The notes below the pieces were generated by a model, which saw nothing but the letters and a program-made list of their open reading frames with translations, made no database searches and was not told the DNA's origin. A stretch of DNA of 36,091 nt, from positions 1 through 36,091 of the forward strand of contig JAHEBH010000027.1 in the NCBI GenBank assembly GCA_024642335.1, read 5' to 3'. The DNA comes from Erythrobacter sp. Lineage in GTDB: Bacteria; Pseudomonadota; Alphaproteobacteria; Sphingomonadales; Sphingomonadaceae. Every line of letters begins with the position of its first letter. The first letter of the stretch is position 1. Shown here one piece after another: positions 6,651 to 13,172 of this stretch. Both the position numbers and the translations under genes were made by a program.

Positions 6651-7787
6651 ATGGCCGATAGCGAGATCACTGCCCGCGTAGCCCCTGCCGTTGGTGCGGT
6701 GGATGCGGCACTGTGGGACGCGCTCAATCCCGGCGGCAATCCCTTCATGAGCCATGCCTTCCTCTCCGCGCTCGAGGATTCGGGCAGCGTGGGAAAAGGG
6801 ACCGGCTGGCAGAGCCTGCCGATCCTGATCGAAGACGAGGCGGGAGAACTGGCAGGGGCCGTGCCGTGCTATGCCAAGGGCCACAGCCAGGGCGAATATG
6901 TCTTCGACCATGCCTGGGCCGATGCCTGGCAAAGGGCCGGCGGCGACTATTACCCCAAGCTGCAGATCGCCGCGCCCTTCACGCCTGCCACCGGGCCGCG
7001 GCTGCTGTTCCGGGACGAGCGCTTTGCCTTGCCCTTGTTGCGGGCAGTGGAGGCACTGTGCCGGCAAAACGAATTCTCCTCCGCCCATGCGACATTTGTC
7101 GAGCCGGCCCAGCATCGCTTCTTTGAGGATGCCGGCTGGCTCAGGCGCGAGGATATCCAGTTCCACTGGCACAATCGCGACTATGCTGATTTCGAGGACT
7201 TCCTCGCCGCCCTGTCTTCCCGCAAGCGCAAGGCGATCCGCAAGGAAAGATCCGGAGCGCTGGAGGGTGTCAGCATCAAGCGGCTTTCAGGCGCGGACAT
7301 CCGGCCCGAGCATTGGGACGCGTTCTGGCTGTTCTATCAGGACACCGGGGCCCGCAAATGGGGCACACCCTATCTGACGCGGGCGGCGTTCGACCTGTTC
7401 GGGGAGAGAATGGGGGAGAGCGTGCTGCTCGTACTGGCATATCAGGACGGCATGCCGATTGCGGGTGCGCTCAACTTCGTCGGGCCGGAAGCGCTCTATG
7501 GCCGCTATTGGGGTTGCCTGGTCGACAAGCCCTTCCTGCATTTCGAGCTGTGTTATTATCAGGCGATTGACATTGCGATCGAACGCGGTCTCATGCGGGT
7601 CGAGGCGGGGGCACAAGGGGGCCACAAGCTGGCGCGCGGTTACGAGCCGGTGACCACCACCTCGATGCATTTCCTGGCCGATCCGGGCTTTCGCCGCGCG
7701 GTGGAGGATTTCCTCGACCGGGAAAGGCGGGGAGTTGCCATCGACCGCCTGCATCTGGGCGGCCACACGCCTTTCAGGAAAGACTGA
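6651..7787 (+). CDS. GNAT/FemAB-like N-acyltransferase (PF04339 type)
   Basis: A 378-residue soluble protein of the group annotated as GNAT family or 'peptidogalycan biosynthesis' proteins. Features seen are the N-terminal NPFMSHAFLSALEDSGS block, a YVFDHAWADAW segment, a basic SSRKRKAIRKER helix, and the ending LMRVEAGAQGGHKLARGYEPV, all usual in this family. FemAB-like proteins add amino acids to peptidoglycan precursors, but no substrate has been assigned to this branch, so a cell-wall role is conjecture. It starts 28 bases after the GDPD stop, so it probably belongs to the 4515-7787 operon. Its stop directly abuts that of the convergent SEL1 gene with no gap. Confidence 0.82.
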   Translation: MADSEITARVAPAVGAVDAALWDALNPGGNPFMSHAFLSALEDSGSVGKGTGWQSLPILIEDEAGELAGAVPCYAKGHSQGEYVFDHAWADAWQRAGGDYYPKLQIAAPFTPATGPRLLFRDERFALPLLRAVEALCRQNEFSSAHATFVEPAQHRFFEDAGWLRREDIQFHWHNRDYADFEDFLAALSSRKRKAIRKERSGALEGVSIKRLSGADIRPEHWDAFWLFYQDTGARKWGTPYLTRAAFDLFGERMGESVLLVLAYQDGMPIAGALNFVGPEALYGRYWGCLVDKPFLHFELCYYQAIDIAIERGLMRVEAGAQGGHKLARGYEPVTTTSMHFLADPGFRRAVEDFLDRERRGVAIDRLHLGGHTPFRKD

Positions 7788-8120
7788 TCAGGCAGCGCGG
7801 CGGTTGCCGGCGGAGAGCCATTCGCGGGCGCGACGCTGGGCTTCGGCGATTTCGCGTGCGGTCATCTCGTCCGACACATCGGCGCGGCACCAGGCGGCTT
7901 CCTCGTGGCCGCGCGAGGCAGCGAGGTTGAACCACTTGTGTGCTTCGATGAGGTCGCAACCGACGCCGTGGCTGCCGGTCGAGAAGATGACACCGAGGTC
8001 GAAGCAGGCGCTCTCGTCACCGGCAGCGGCAGCGGCCAGGCTCTTGGCCACCATCATGTCCGCGCCGGAAACATCGGCGACTTCAACCTTTGCAAACGTT
8101 TCGATCTTGGCAAGTTCCAT
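7788..8120 (-). CDS. SEL1-like repeat protein
   Basis: A 110-residue helical protein containing one good SEL1/TPR-like unit: residues 34-73, from GDESACFDLGVIFSTGSHGV through DLIEAHKWFNLAASRGHEEA, carry the alternating small and aromatic pattern. SEL1 repeats mediate protein-protein contacts and the partner is unknown. No signal peptide is present. The ATG at 8120 has AAGGGGG about 8 bases upstream. It is divergent from dksA across a 293-base gap that must hold both promoters, and it converges on the GNAT gene with abutting stops. I did not find further SEL1 units; the C-terminus (AREIAEAQRRAREWL) looks like a final amphipathic helix. Confidence 0.8.
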   Translation of the reverse strand: MELAKIETFAKVEVADVSGADMMVAKSLAAAAAGDESACFDLGVIFSTGSHGVGCDLIEAHKWFNLAASRGHEEAAWCRADVSDEMTAREIAEAQRRAREWLSAGNRRAA

Positions 8121-8283
8121 GACCGGTTACCCCCTTGTTTGCCCGCACATCCCAATTGTCCGGGCTTCGATGGACCTAGGTTTTGACGAACATGGTCAAG
8201 AAAAGGTTAACGCGCCGAATGATTGTCAGATTGATTTTGTCCCGCGGTCATGTCGCGGCATGGTGCAACCGGGCAATTGCTGC

Positions 8284-8312
8284 TTGTGCGGCACTGGCGC
8301 TCCCACTATAGG
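8284..8312 (+). promoter_or_regulatory. Candidate dksA promoter in the 8121-8413 gap
   Basis: TTGTGC (8284-8289) and TATAGG (8307-8312) are separated by 17 bases, resembling a housekeeping promoter about 100 bases before dksA. The same 293-base gap also holds a GGCGCGCC palindrome at 8311-8318 and a GANTC site at 8331-8335. Nothing else is obvious there. The promoter call rests on spacing and similarity only. Confidence 0.35.
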
Positions 8313-8413
8313 CGCGCCTCAATCCGGTTTGATTCAGGCAAGATACAGACCCTTAAGGGCAGAGCGCCGAAATCACGGGGCGGGCCGGGACGGATCAGGA
8401 TGCGGAGTACAAG

Positions 8414-8872
8414 ATGGCGTCGATTCAAAGAGACGACATAGACATTCTCACGAAAGCCAAGCGCGCCTTGCCGGACGATTATGCGCCGGGCGAAGACGAA
8501 GAATATATGTCCGACGCGCAGTTGAACTTCTTCCGCGTGCTGTTGCTCGAATGGAAGAAATCCATACTGCAGGCATCTGAAGGCACGCTGCGCGGCCTGC
8601 AGGATGGCCCCATCCGTGAGCCCGATCTGAACGACCGCGCATCATCCGAAACCGATTGGGGTATCGAGCTGCGCACGCGTGATCGCCAGCGCAAATTGAT
8701 CACCAAGATCGATGCCGCTTTGCGCCGAATCGACAACGGCGAATACGGGTGGTGCGAAGTCACCGGCGATCCCATTGGCATAAACCGCCTGATCGCGCGT
8801 CCGATCGCGACCATGACGGTCGAGGCGCAGCAGGCGCACGAACGCCGCGAAAAGATATCCCGCGACAACTGA
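8414..8872 (+). CDS. dksA: RNA polymerase-binding transcription factor DksA
   Basis: A 152-residue DksA/TraR protein acting with ppGpp in the secondary channel of RNA polymerase during the stringent response. The coiled coil spans about residues 35-105 (LNFFRVLLLEWKK onward), with the acidic tip region in the DLNDRASSETDWGIELRTRDRQRKL stretch. The zinc-finger region reads WCEVTGDPIGINRLIARP and then VEAQQAHERRE: only one of the four canonical cysteines is kept, as is common in alphaproteobacterial DksA, so zinc binding is unlikely. The ATG at 8414 has GGAG about 6 bases upstream. The gene is monocistronic or leads into pilZ, which starts 128 bases on. Confidence 0.93.
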   Translation: MASIQRDDIDILTKAKRALPDDYAPGEDEEYMSDAQLNFFRVLLLEWKKSILQASEGTLRGLQDGPIREPDLNDRASSETDWGIELRTRDRQRKLITKIDAALRRIDNGEYGWCEVTGDPIGINRLIARPIATMTVEAQQAHERREKISRDN

Positions 8873-8909
8873 TCCAGTTTGGGACGGTTCTGCTGCTCTT
8901 GTAGCGCGA

Positions 8910-8924
8910 TTAACCTTCGATTAG
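8910..8924 (+). promoter_or_regulatory. CtrA-box-like motif upstream of PilZ gene
   Basis: TTAA-CCTTCGA-TTAG matches the CtrA consensus TTAA-N7-TTAA at 7 of 8 core bases and has the CC that often follows the first half-site. It lies 77 bases before the PilZ start. A ctrA gene is present in this window. Binding is inferred from the motif alone. Confidence 0.45.
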
Positions 8925-9000
8925 CCATTGTGGATGCAGCGTTCCGCATCGCCTTCACGGGCGAGAGTGAACCGTCGAAAACCAGGGTGGCCAGCAGCAA

Positions 9001-9369
9001 ATGAGCAATATCGACACACGTCAGGAGCATAGAGGCAACCTGTTCCTCCTCGCCCAGTTGCGGGTCGAGGGAAGTGCAGACGAGCATCGCGTCAAGCTGC
9101 GCAATCTTTCTGCCCGTGGCATGATGGCCGAAGGGCCTGTACGTGTTTCCCGCGGAGAACTGGTGTCCGTCGAATTGCGCGGCATCGGCTGGGTCGAAGG
9201 ATCGGTAGCGTGGAAGCAGGATACACGCTTCGGCATCGCCTTCGTTGAAGAGATCGATGCCGCGAAAGTGCGCATCGCGGATTCCGGCCAGGAGCCGTTC
9301 GGCATCAGCGAGCCGCATGTCCGCGCTGCGAAACGCCCGTCCAATCAGCAGAACCTTCGCAAGGTCTGA
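9001..9369 (+). CDS. PilZ domain protein (probable c-di-GMP receptor)
   Basis: A 122-residue protein consisting essentially of one PilZ domain. Both c-di-GMP-binding elements are present: RxxxR at 7-11 (RQEHR) and NxSxxG at 35-40 (NLSARG), followed by the beta-barrel strands up to about residue 90 (WVEGSVAWKQDTRFGIAF). The basic C-terminal tail is outside the domain. PilZ proteins bind c-di-GMP and change motility, polysaccharide export or transcription through partner contacts; the partner is not known. The ATG at 9001 has only a weak ribosome binding site (AGGGTGG, about 10 bases upstream). A CtrA-like box at 8910-8924 suggests cell-cycle control. Confidence 0.88.
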   Translation: MSNIDTRQEHRGNLFLLAQLRVEGSADEHRVKLRNLSARGMMAEGPVRVSRGELVSVELRGIGWVEGSVAWKQDTRFGIAFVEEIDAAKVRIADSGQEPFGISEPHVRAAKRPSNQQNLRKV

Positions 9370-9415
9370 CACAACGCATGGTTGATGCGCGGGCGTTGCC
9401 AGCCTAATCCAAGGC

Positions 9416-10900
9416 ATGGGCAGGCCTATCACAATTCTCTCGCTCGCAGGCGTTGCGCTGTCGTTGGCCTCTTGCGGCAGTGCCGATGACGGCCAGTTCG
9501 ATGTCGCCTTCATCGAAAGCGAGGGGAACCTCTTCGCTGACAGCAACCGCCTTACGCAAGGTGGGCAGCACGTGCGGGCGGCGACGCGATCGGGCATGGT
9601 TGCGCTGGACCAGCAGGGGGAAGTGATCCCTGCCCTTGCCGACCGCTGGAATGTCATCGAAGACGGTAGCGTTTTTGTGTTCCGCCTGCGCGAAGGCAAC
9701 TGGCCCAATGGCGAGGAACTGACGGCCGACAGCGTTCGCCGCGCGCTGGACAGGGCCATCCGCAATCTGCGCGGGACATCGCTGGGGCTCGACCTTTCCC
9801 CCATAGACGATGTTCGCGCCATGGCCGGACGGGTGGTGGAAATTCGCCTCTCCAGCCCCATGCCGGATCTGCTGCGGCTCCTGGCCCAACCCGAACTGGG
9901 CCTTGTCAACGGGGAAGGCGAAACCGGCCCACTGGAGCTCGAACGCGGCGACTCAGGCGCCATTCTGACGCTCAGGCCTCCCGAGCAACGAGGGCTCCCG
10001 CAGGACGAGGACTGGCAGGAATTTGCCAGGCCGATCCGGGTTCATGCCCTGGGAACGGATCAGGCGATGGAACGTTTCGCCAATGGCGAAATCGAAGTGG
10101 TCCTTGGCGGAAACCTGGGTAATTTCCCGCTCGCCGATACCGGCCCGCTTTCTCGCGGTACCGTCAGGGTCGATCCGGCGTATGGCCTCTTCGGTCTGCA
10201 GGTACTGCGCGCCCGCGGCGTGCTGGCAACGCCCGAACTGCGCGAAGCTTTCGCCATGGCGATTGACCGGCGCGAGCTCATGGCTCCGTTCAATCTGGGC
10301 GGCTGGGTTGCAACCACGCGCATTGTTGCGCCCGATCTCCCGGCGGATCCGCGCATCAATGACGAACGCTGGCAGAATCTTTCAGTCGAGCAGCGCCGCG
10401 GTGAAGCTGCGGCGCGCTTCTCGGCCTGGCGCAGTCGTAATACGGCGGAGGAAAATGCGGCCGGGATGGCGTTGACAGTCGATCTCGGCGGTGGGCCGGG
10501 GCTCGAAATCCTGCTGGCCGGCCTGGCGCGCCAGTTCGCCCCGCTGGGCATCACCGTGACCCGCGCCGAAGAAGGCGAATCGGCCGACCTGCTGCTGGTC
10601 GACAGGCTGGCCCGTTACGCTGCGCCCATGTGGTTTCTCAACCAGTTCAATTGTCTGCTGGAGCGGGGACTGTGCAGCGAGGAGGCCGACATATTGGCAA
10701 GTGAGGCGCTGGATGAAATCAACCCGCAGATTCGTACCGGGCTCCTGGCGCAGGCAGAAGGTGCGCTGATGCGCGAGAATGCCTATATACCAATAGGTTC
10801 GCCTCTGCGCTGGTCGCTTGTACGCGGCAATGTGGAAGGCTTTTCGGGCAATCGCTGGGCTTTCCACCCCTTGCCGGACATGGCTGTCATACCCAGATAA
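9416..10900 (+). CDS. SBP_bac_5-type solute-binding lipoprotein
   Basis: A 494-residue periplasmic lipoprotein. The N-terminus has a signal peptide ending in a lipobox LASC with Cys20 as the lipidated residue. The body has the family 5 (peptide/nickel) extracellular solute-binding pattern: an early DQQGEVIPALADRWNV block, then VFRLREGNWPNGEELTADSVRRALDRA, LREAFAMAIDRRELM, and a late YIPIGSPLRWSLVRGNVEGF. Such proteins usually feed Opp/Dpp ABC transporters, but no permease or ATPase genes follow; the next gene is DUF4112. The ligand is unknown. It begins 46 bases after pilZ. Confidence 0.85.
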   Translation: MGRPITILSLAGVALSLASCGSADDGQFDVAFIESEGNLFADSNRLTQGGQHVRAATRSGMVALDQQGEVIPALADRWNVIEDGSVFVFRLREGNWPNGEELTADSVRRALDRAIRNLRGTSLGLDLSPIDDVRAMAGRVVEIRLSSPMPDLLRLLAQPELGLVNGEGETGPLELERGDSGAILTLRPPEQRGLPQDEDWQEFARPIRVHALGTDQAMERFANGEIEVVLGGNLGNFPLADTGPLSRGTVRVDPAYGLFGLQVLRARGVLATPELREAFAMAIDRRELMAPFNLGGWVATTRIVAPDLPADPRINDERWQNLSVEQRRGEAAARFSAWRSRNTAEENAAGMALTVDLGGGPGLEILLAGLARQFAPLGITVTRAEEGESADLLLVDRLARYAAPMWFLNQFNCLLERGLCSEEADILASEALDEINPQIRTGLLAQAEGALMRENAYIPIGSPLRWSLVRGNVEGFSGNRWAFHPLPDMAVIPR

Positions 10901-10907
10901 GACACCT

Positions 10908-11339
10908 ATGCAGGACTACAGGATGGACCAGCCCCAACGCCCTCGGCCGATGACTGTCGATCTGCCGCTCGGCACAGACCCTGCATCGGTGCGCAAGCGC
11001 GTGGAAGCGATGGAAGTCTTGCTCGAGCGAATTTTCACCATTCCCGGCATCAATCGCCGGGTCGGGCTCGACGCTGTGGCAGGCCTCGTTCCCATCCTCG
11101 GCGATGTACTGACGGCGGTCATGGGCCTCTACATCGTGTGGGAAGCGCGCAACCTGGGCCTGCCGAAGTGGAAGATTGCACGTCTGGCGGGCAATGTCGT
11201 TTTCGATAGTGTAGTGGGCGCAGTGCCCGTGGTGGGTGATCTGTTCGACTCCCTGTTCCGCTCGAATACGCGCAATCTCAAGATCATCAAGAGGCACCTC
11301 GACAAGCACCACCCGCACACGCGTGTGATCGAGGGGTAG
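10908..11339 (+). CDS. DUF4112 membrane-associated protein
   Basis: A 143-residue protein. The central part, RRVGLDAVAGLVPILGDVLTAVMGLYIVWEARNLG and then NVVFDSVVGAVPVVGDLFDSLFRSNTRNLKIIKRHL, has the paired GLxPxxGD / GxxPxVGD loops of DUF4112, each flanked by hydrophobic helices that may lie in the inner membrane. The function of the family is unknown. Two starts are possible: ATG 10908, 8 bases after the lipoprotein stop, and ATG 10923, which has AGGA 8 bases upstream. I use the longer. It probably shares a transcript with the preceding lipoprotein gene and converges on the HNH gene 3 bases away. Confidence 0.82.
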   Translation: MQDYRMDQPQRPRPMTVDLPLGTDPASVRKRVEAMEVLLERIFTIPGINRRVGLDAVAGLVPILGDVLTAVMGLYIVWEARNLGLPKWKIARLAGNVVFDSVVGAVPVVGDLFDSLFRSNTRNLKIIKRHLDKHHPHTRVIEG

Positions 11340-11342
11340 GCG

Positions 11343-11951
11343 TTACTCCTCCAGCTCGATGTCCCAATAGAGCCAGTCGCGCCAGGTCTCGTGCAGGTAA
11401 TTGGGCGGGAAGCCCTTCCCCCTTTGCTGCAATTGCCAGCTGGTCGGACGGATCGGCTTGAGCTGTAATTGCATATGCGCCTGCTGCGGCGTGCGCCCGC
11501 CCTTCTTCATGTTGCACGGCGCGCAGGCGGTGGCGATGTTTTCCCAGGTGGTCTTGCCGCCGAGGCGTCGCGGGATCACGTGATCGAAGGTAAGATGCTG
11601 GCCGCTGCCGCAGTACTGGCAGGAAAACCGGTCGCGCAGGAACAGGTTGAAACGGGTGAAGGCGGGAAATTCGCTTGGGCGAACATATTGCCTCAGCGCG
11701 ATCACGCTGGGGATCTTCATGTCGAGCGAGGGCGAATGCACCTGCCGCTCATAGCTTGCCACCACATCCACCCGCTCCAGGAAGATCGCCTTGATCGCGG
11801 TCTGCCAGGGCCACAGGCTCAGCGGGTAATAGGATAGCGGCGTATAATCCGCATTCAGCACCAGCGCAGGACAGCTTTCCAGCTTCCTCGCCGGGTCACC
11901 ATCCACGCTTCTGAAATGCGCGGCACGTTCGATCAGTTCGGCCTTGAACAC
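11343..11951 (-). CDS. HNH endonuclease family protein
   Basis: A 202-residue protein of the HNH nuclease superfamily. The first half (KLESCPALVLNADYTPLSYYPLSLWPWQTAIKAIFLERVDVV) is a conserved non-nuclease domain. The second has the HNH core: CQYCG zinc ligands, LTFDHVIPRRLGGKTTWENIATACAPCN with the catalytic His and second CxxC, ending in WRDWLYWDIELEE. This form is widespread in alphaproteobacteria as a single chromosomal gene; its substrate is unknown. The start is GTG at 11951, chosen for the strong GGGAGGA about 9 bases upstream and because the family sequence begins there. The divergent region 11952-12076 before gluQ holds two GANTC sites (12024, 12044). Confidence 0.88.
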   Translation of the reverse strand: MFKAELIERAAHFRSVDGDPARKLESCPALVLNADYTPLSYYPLSLWPWQTAIKAIFLERVDVVASYERQVHSPSLDMKIPSVIALRQYVRPSEFPAFTRFNLFLRDRFSCQYCGSGQHLTFDHVIPRRLGGKTTWENIATACAPCNMKKGGRTPQQAHMQLQLKPIRPTSWQLQQRGKGFPPNYLHETWRDWLYWDIELEE

Positions 11952-12076
11952 CTGTTTGTGTCCTCCCTGATTGATACAGGTGGAGCACTTGCGCAAAAAA
12001 GCGTCAAGCCTGTTACAAACGGCGAATCCACAGGATTTTTGCCGAGTCGCGTGTGGTTGGAGGGGTTTCTGGCAGC

Positions 12077-12928
12077 ATGAATGTGACACGGTTTGCACCC
12101 AGTCCCAATGGTTCGCTGCATCTCGGCCATGCCTTTTCGGCGATCGTGGCGCATGATCTGGCACGCCAGAGCGGCGGGCGCTTCCTGCTCAGGATCGAGG
12201 ATATCGACGGCGCACGCTCGCGCGTGGAGCTGGCAGCGGAGTTTCGCGAGGATCTTGCCTGGCTCGGCCTCACATGGGAGGAAGTTCCCGCGCAAAGCAG
12301 CCGTGTGGACGAATATGAGGTAGCCGCCGCTACGCTGGCTGCCATGGGCCTGCTCTATCCCTGCAAATGCACCCGGGCGGAAATCGCCGCCGCGTCAATG
12401 GCCATGGGACCCGATGGGCCGGTCTATCCCGGCACATGCCGCATCGATCCTCCCGCGGGCGACGACCCCGTTTCCTGGCGGCTGGATGTGGCAGCGGCGA
12501 TGGCGCGCACCGGAATGCTGGCCTGGCAGGATGAACTGGCGGGGGAACAGGTGGCGCGGCCAGACCTTGCTGGCGATGTCGTACTGGTGCGCAAGGACGC
12601 GGACACACCTGCTTCCTATCACCTCGCGGTGACGCTCGACGATGCGGCAGATGGCGTTAACCTTGTTACCCGCGGGGCGGATCTGTTTGCCGCGACGCAC
12701 ATCCACCGCCTGCTGCAGGATTTGCTCGGCCTGCCCGTGCCGCGCTGGCACCACCATGCGCTTCTGCTCGATACCGATGGCAACAAGCTTGCCAAGCGGC
12801 GCAATTCTCCCTCGCTGGCGGACAGGCGACGGGCCGGAGAGGATGGCCTGGCTCTGGCCGCGCAATTGCGCGCCGGCGAAATGCCGGGTGGAATTACGCT
12901 CTCGACGCGCCTACATGACATGGCATGA
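12077..12928 (+). CDS. gluQ: tRNA glutamyl-Q(34) synthetase GluQ-RS
   Basis: A 283-residue paralogue of the catalytic domain of glutamyl-tRNA synthetase that attaches glutamate to queuosine at position 34 of tRNA-Asp. The class I motifs are present: RFAPSPNGSLHLGH (HLGH at 15-18) and the KMSKS-like NKLAKRRNSPSL. LRIEDIDGARSR and a zinc-type CKCT with a later YPGTCR match the family. It lacks the C-terminal anticodon-binding domain, as expected for GluQ-RS. The ATG at 12077 is used because the family begins just before RFAPSP; a GTG at 12053 has no support. Its stop overlaps the next gene's ATG as ATGA. Confidence 0.93.
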   Translation: MNVTRFAPSPNGSLHLGHAFSAIVAHDLARQSGGRFLLRIEDIDGARSRVELAAEFREDLAWLGLTWEEVPAQSSRVDEYEVAAATLAAMGLLYPCKCTRAEIAAASMAMGPDGPVYPGTCRIDPPAGDDPVSWRLDVAAAMARTGMLAWQDELAGEQVARPDLAGDVVLVRKDADTPASYHLAVTLDDAADGVNLVTRGADLFAATHIHRLLQDLLGLPVPRWHHHALLLDTDGNKLAKRRNSPSLADRRRAGEDGLALAAQLRAGEMPGGITLSTRLHDMA

Positions 12929-13158
12929 ACTGGTTCCTCGCCCTCGTCATCGTTGTCCTCATGGGATTTGTCGTCGTCTCGCTCGTGCGCGGGATTATCG
13001 CATTCCTGCAAACGACGAAGATCGATCTGGAGAACCAGGAGAATGAGGAACATGCCGCCGTGATGCACAAGCGGCAGAACCAGATGATGTTCAACCGTGT
13101 GAAGTATCAGGCGCTGGCCGTTGTCGTGGTGGTGATCCTGCTGGCAGTGAACAGCTGA
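12925..13158 (+). CDS. Small HIG1-like two-helix membrane protein
   Basis: A 77-residue protein with a hydrophobic helix at about 3-27, a polar linker (LQTTKIDLENQENEEHAAVMHKR) and a second helix at about 58-75. The motif KRQNQMMFNRVKYQALAVVVVVILL resembles the HIG1 domain, whose mitochondrial and alphaproteobacterial members associate with cytochrome oxidase complexes. That role is inferred from similarity. The start overlaps the gluQ stop by 4 bases, so translation is coupled. It converges on mutS with 14 bases between the stops. Confidence 0.72.
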   Translation: MNWFLALVIVVLMGFVVVSLVRGIIAFLQTTKIDLENQENEEHAAVMHKRQNQMMFNRVKYQALAVVVVVILLAVNS

Positions 13159-13172
13159 CAGCTGCCTCCGGC

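Noticed and set aside
8479-9963. A 494-codon open frame on the minus strand
   Set aside because: It runs antisense across dksA, pilZ and the start of the lipoprotein gene, all with strong family motifs; the translation is Ser/Arg-rich and unlike a protein.
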